From Deltaproteobacteria bacterium (lineage in GTDB: Bacteria > Desulfobacterota > Desulfuromonadia > Desulfuromonadales > BM103), in NCBI GenBank assembly GCA_005774545.1, contig VAUL01000022.1:1-43304 (forward strand): a stretch of 43,304 nucleotides of DNA, written 5' to 3'. This document shows, one piece after another, positions 40,325 to 43,304 of this stretch. Every line of letters begins with the position of its first letter. Within the stretch, counting starts at the first letter, position 1. Under the pieces are notes generated by a model. It saw only the letters and a program-made list of their open reading frames with translations, was not told the DNA's origin and did no database searches. The position numbers were made by a program, and so were the translations under genes.

Positions 40325-42004
40325 ATGGCCCGCATCACCCTGGATCCCGTCACCCGCATCGAAGGGCATTTGCGCATCGACGTCGAAGTCAACGACCACC
40401 GGGTCGCCAAGGCCTGGTCCTCGGCCCAGATGTGGCGGGGGATCGAGACGATTCTCAAAGGCCGCCCGCCCGAGGACGCCTGGATTTACGCCCAGCGCTT
40501 CTGCGGCGTCTGCACCACCGTCCACGCCATCTCCTCGATCCGCTCGGTGGAGCACGCCCTCAACGTCGAGGTGCCGCTCAACGCCCAGTACATCCGCAAC
40601 ATCATCATGGCCCAGCACTCGGTGCAGGACCACATCGTGCACTTCTACCACCTCTCGGCCCTCGACTGGGTCGACGTGGTCTCGGCGCTCAAGGCCGACC
40701 CGGCCAAAACCGCGCGCCTGGCGCAGTCGCTTTCCGACTGGCCGGGGAACTCCGAAACCGAGTTCCGCGCCGTCAAGGAGAAGCTCACCGCCTTCGTCAA
40801 TACCGGCCGGCTGGGGATCTTCTCCTCCGGCTACTGGGGGCATCCGGCCATGCAGCTGCCGCCGGAGGCCAACCTGATGGCCGTCACCCACTATCTCTCC
40901 GCCCTCGACGTGCAGCGCAAGTCGGCCCAGGCGGTGGCGATCCTCGGCGGCAAGAACCCGCACATCCAGAACCTCTGCGTCGGCGGCGTGGCCACCGCAC
41001 TCAACGTCGACAACCTCGCCACCCTCAACATGGAGCGGCTGGCCGCCCTGCGCACCCTGATGGAGGAGACCCGCGACTACGTGAACAAGGTCTACCTCCC
41101 CGACATGCTGGCCATCGCCGGGGGGTATCGCGACTGGTTCGGCTTCGGCGCGGGGGTGACCAACTACCTCGCCGTCCCGGAGCTGCCGGAGGATACCCGC
41201 AACCGCAGCTTCGCCCTGCCGGGGGGGCTGATCAGCGACGGCAACCTCGGTGCGGCCCGCATCCTCAGGGATCACGACGACCCGAAGCTGATCGGCGACA
41301 TCAGCGAAAGCGTGGCCCGCGCCTGGTACAAGGGGAGCGCGGCGCTGCACCCGTGGAGCGGCGAAACCGAGCCGTACTACACCGACTTCGAAGAGGATGG
41401 CAAGTATTCGTGGTGCAAGGCGCCGCGCCTGGCCGGGAAGCCGGTGCAGGTCGGTCCGACCGCGCAGATTCTGGCCGCCTACGCCGCCGGCCAGCCCCGG
41501 GTCAAAGCGTTGGTCGACGATACCTGCCGCACCCTCAAGATCAGCCCGGCACAGCTCGGCTCGACCATGGGCCGGCTGGTGGCGCGCGCTCTGCGCGCCA
41601 GCCTGATGGCCGATCTCTCCCTCGACTACCTCGACAAGCTGATCGCCAACGTCGCCCGCGGCGACAGCAGCTACGCCAACCCCACGCCGATCCCCAAGGG
41701 GGAGTACCGCGGCGTCGGTTTCCACGAGGCGCCGCGCGGCACCCTGTCGCACTGGATCGTGATCGAGGATCGCAAGATCAAGAACTACCAGGCGATCGTG
41801 CCGTCGACCTGGAACGCCTCGCCGCGCGACGAGCAGGGGGTGGCCGGCCCCTACGAGGCCTCCCTGGTCAACAACCCGGTGGCCGAGCCGGAGAAGCCGC
41901 TCGAGGTGTTGCGCACCATCCACTCCTTCGACCCGTGCATCGCCTGCGCCGTGCATACCATCGATCCGGCCGGGAAAGAAATCACCAGGGTCAGGGTGCT
42001 CTAG
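40325..42004 (+). CDS. hybC: [NiFe] hydrogenase large subunit, HybC type
   Basis: The 559-residue catalytic subunit binds the Ni-Fe(CN)2CO centre. The N-terminal motif RFCGVCTTVH places Cys60, Cys63 and His67. The C-terminal motif DPCIACAVH places Cys538 and Cys541 and ends at His544. A 15-residue tail follows (TIDPAGKEITRVRVL), which the endopeptidase removes after nickel insertion. No signal peptide is present, as expected for co-translocation with HybO. Protein length and all four Ni/Fe-ligating cysteines are intact, so the enzyme should be active. It most likely oxidises H2 for anaerobic respiration (group 1 uptake type). Confidence 0.96.
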   Translation: MARITLDPVTRIEGHLRIDVEVNDHRVAKAWSSAQMWRGIETILKGRPPEDAWIYAQRFCGVCTTVHAISSIRSVEHALNVEVPLNAQYIRNIIMAQHSVQDHIVHFYHLSALDWVDVVSALKADPAKTARLAQSLSDWPGNSETEFRAVKEKLTAFVNTGRLGIFSSGYWGHPAMQLPPEANLMAVTHYLSALDVQRKSAQAVAILGGKNPHIQNLCVGGVATALNVDNLATLNMERLAALRTLMEETRDYVNKVYLPDMLAIAGGYRDWFGFGAGVTNYLAVPELPEDTRNRSFALPGGLISDGNLGAARILRDHDDPKLIGDISESVARAWYKGSAALHPWSGETEPYYTDFEEDGKYSWCKAPRLAGKPVQVGPTAQILAAYAAGQPRVKALVDDTCRTLKISPAQLGSTMGRLVARALRASLMADLSLDYLDKLIANVARGDSSYANPTPIPKGEYRGVGFHEAPRGTLSHWIVIEDRKIKNYQAIVPSTWNASPRDEQGVAGPYEASLVNNPVAEPEKPLEVLRTIHSFDPCIACAVHTIDPAGKEITRVRVL

Positions 42005-42005
42005 C

Positions 42006-42512
42006 ATGAGAACGCTGGTCTACGGTGCGGGCAACACCCTGGTCTCCGATGAAGGGTTCGGCGTGCACCTCGTCGATTATCTGCGGCGGCACTGGGCGGT
42101 CCCCGAGGAGGTCGAGCTGCTCGACGGCGGGACGCTGGGAATCATGACCGGCTACAAGGTCGAGGAAGCCGACCACCTGATCCTGGTCGACGTCATCGAT
42201 GCCGACGGTTTCCCCGGGGAGGTGCGCCGCTACGGTCTGCAGGAGCTGCTCCTCGACCGCCTGCCGGTGAAGCTCTCCCCCCACCAGATCGGCATCCAGG
42301 AGATGCTCTCCTTGAGCGCGCTGCGCGGCCGGCTGCCGCAGAGCGCCACCCTGCTCGGCGTGATCCCCGCCTCCTACGCGGCGGGGATCACCCTCTCTCC
42401 TCCGCTGGCGGCAGCGCTCCCCGTCGTGGCGGCGCAGGTAGCGGCCGAGCTGGCGGCGCTCGGCCACCGCGTCACCCCGCTCTCCGCAGCGCCGGCTGGT
42501 CCGAAAGGTTGA
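42006..42512 (+). CDS. hybD: HybD, hydrogenase maturation endopeptidase
   Basis: The 168-residue protease clips the tail of the HybC precursor once nickel is in place. The nickel-sensing residues align exactly with those known in E. coli HybD: Glu16 (SDEGFG), Asp62 (LILVDVID) and His93 (LSPHQIG). It starts one base after the hybC stop. The other general maturation genes (hypA-F) are not in this window and must lie elsewhere. The last 20 or so residues are variable. Confidence 0.95.
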   Translation: MRTLVYGAGNTLVSDEGFGVHLVDYLRRHWAVPEEVELLDGGTLGIMTGYKVEEADHLILVDVIDADGFPGEVRRYGLQELLLDRLPVKLSPHQIGIQEMLSLSALRGRLPQSATLLGVIPASYAAGITLSPPLAAALPVVAAQVAAELAALGHRVTPLSAAPAGPKG

Positions 42513-42519
42513 CAGCGAT

Positions 42520-42735
42520 ATGCCAAGGCAGGTCAGCAAGAAAGCAGGCAAAGGGAGCCGGGGCGGCAAGGCCCCGGCCGCACGGCAGTCCAAACCCCAC
42601 GTCATTTCACTGCGCGTCGGCGACCGGGAGAAGCATCTGCTCGAGCAGCTCAGCCGGCGCCGGGCCAAGAATCTCTCCGCGGTCGTACGCGAGCTCCTCG
42701 AGGAGTGGCTGACCTTCTCCCCCGGACGCGGGTGA
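42520..42735 (+). CDS. Small basic protein, ribbon-helix-helix-like
   Basis: The 71-residue protein follows hybD by seven bases. A lysine/glycine-rich N-terminal stretch of about 25 residues precedes a segment, HVISLRVGDREKHLLEQL, then a helix with NLSAVVRELLEEWLTF. This strand-helix-helix pattern fits CopG/RHH DNA-binding proteins. It may be translated from the hydrogenase mRNA; whether it regulates it is unknown. The fold call is tentative because the protein is short. Confidence 0.55.
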   Translation: MPRQVSKKAGKGSRGGKAPAARQSKPHVISLRVGDREKHLLEQLSRRRAKNLSAVVRELLEEWLTFSPGRG

Positions 42736-42776
42736 GGTGAGGGGCGGGCGGCGCGGCGGGACTTCGCCCCGCGCCG

Positions 42777-43304
42777 TTACTCGCCGCTGATTCGCCCCGG
42801 GTACTTGAACCCCTTGCTGAGCGTGTAGTTGAAGTACGCCATGATGTTGAGGCGGGGGTGGGGGTAGGCCTGCGGCAGCGGGCCGTAGGGTTGCCCCTTG
42901 CGCACGGCGCGCGCCGCCTCGTCGTCGAGTTCCCGGGATCCCGAACTCTCCAGCAGCTGAACGTCCTCGATCGCCCCCTCGCGGCTGACCACGATGCGCA
43001 GCAGGCACCTCCCCTGCTCCTCGCGCAGGCGCGCCCCTTCCGGATAGTTCCAGACCAGGTAGATATTGTCCCGAAAGCGTTTGAAGAAGGAGATCAGCAG
43101 GTCCTGCTCGGTGTCGAGCCAGACCGTGTCGCCGCGCTCCACCCCTTCGCGCAGCTTGCGCCGCCAGTCGCTCTCGGCCCGGGCCCGGGTGGCCGGCGTC
43201 AGGCGGGTAAGCTGTTCGAGGTTCAGCGCCGGTGGCGGGGCGGCGGGGCGCCCGACGGCGGTCGGCCGGTCGCCGTCGGGCGCGACCGGCCGTTCGACTT
43301 CGGC
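42777..43304 (-). CDS. TonB-like energy-transducer protein, C-terminal part (5' end outside window)
   Basis: The reading frame is open on the minus strand from the window edge to a TAA at 42779-42777, giving at least 175 residues. A Pro-rich, charged linker (RPTAVGRPAAPPPALN region) leads to a C-terminal domain. That domain has IYLVWNYPEGARLREEQGRCLLRI-, then GAIEDVQLLESSGSRELDDEAARAVRKGQPYGPLP, the TonB C-terminal fold (PF03544 type). The N-terminal membrane anchor is presumably beyond the edge. Such proteins couple the proton gradient to outer-membrane receptors or serve as periplasmic spanning proteins. It converges on the hydrogenase operon, and no ExbB/ExbD genes are visible. Confidence 0.78.
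   Translation of the reverse strand, partial: AEVERPVAPDGDRPTAVGRPAAPPPALNLEQLTRLTPATRARAESDWRRKLREGVERGDTVWLDTEQDLLISFFKRFRDNIYLVWNYPEGARLREEQGRCLLRIVVSREGAIEDVQLLESSGSRELDDEAARAVRKGQPYGPLPQAYPHPRLNIMAYFNYTLSKGFKYPGRISGE

Noticed and set aside
42745-42776. GC-rich imperfect hairpin after the RHH-like gene as a terminator
   Set aside because: The stem is interrupted and no T-run follows on either strand.

Overview
The window is about 43 kb of very GC-rich bacterial DNA (roughly 65-70% by eye). The gene set suggests an anaerobic, metal-active deltaproteobacterium of the Desulfuromonadales/Geobacter type. It includes the mercury-methylation pair hgcA-hgcB, a MetV/MetF pair, a split glycine decarboxylase (gcvPA/gcvPB), a Hyb-type membrane-bound [NiFe] hydrogenase behind a sigma-54 promoter, DivIVA, and dispersed intergenic palindromes of a kind I associate with that group. 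The taxonomic assignment is an inference; no rRNA or tRNA gene is present.

Layout. 1-1276: the end of an FmdE-like gene and a PF03773-type permease. 1273-15666: a tightly coupled, almost entirely exported or membrane-bound gene cluster. It holds four right-handed beta-helix proteins (one fused to a PQQ-type propeller), three proteins built from carboxypeptidase-regulatory-like repeats, a membrane-embedded spermidine-synthase-like protein, DUF3467, a one-lobed OpuAC-like binding protein, a Tat-targeted DUF362 protein and a NapH/NapG-like fused polyferredoxin. I do not recognise this as a described system. 15667-18593: a lower-GC transglutaminase-like gene and a DUF3047 gene. 18598-21475: a GGDEF response regulator, a small HTH protein, L-2-hydroxyglutarate oxidase, and YtxH/DUF948-like envelope proteins. 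21976-24512 (minus strand): aroG-hgcA-hgcB. 24695-26312: YggT, DivIVA, DUF167 and an FmdB-type zinc ribbon. 26466-33357: a one-carbon block, folD-metV-metF-gcvT-gcvH-gcvPA-gcvPB. 33429-36766 (minus strand): a Cache-HAMP sensor kinase and its sigma-54 activator. 36968-42512: hydrogenase genes hybO-hybA-hybB-hybC-hybD, then a small RHH-like protein, and at the edge a TonB-like protein on the minus strand.

How the parts fit. FolD, MetF/MetV and the glycine cleavage system make and interconvert methylene- and methyl-tetrahydrofolate. The methyl group used by the corrinoid protein HgcA is thought to come from that pool, so the window encodes both a methyl source and the mercury methylation enzymes. 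The two-component pair lies divergently from the hydrogenase genes. A consensus -24/-12 promoter precedes hybO, so H2 uptake is probably switched on by this NtrC-type regulator. The exported cluster ends in iron-sulfur redox genes, so a periplasmic electron-transfer or metal-centre-assembly role is one hypothesis. The sequence alone does not establish a function.
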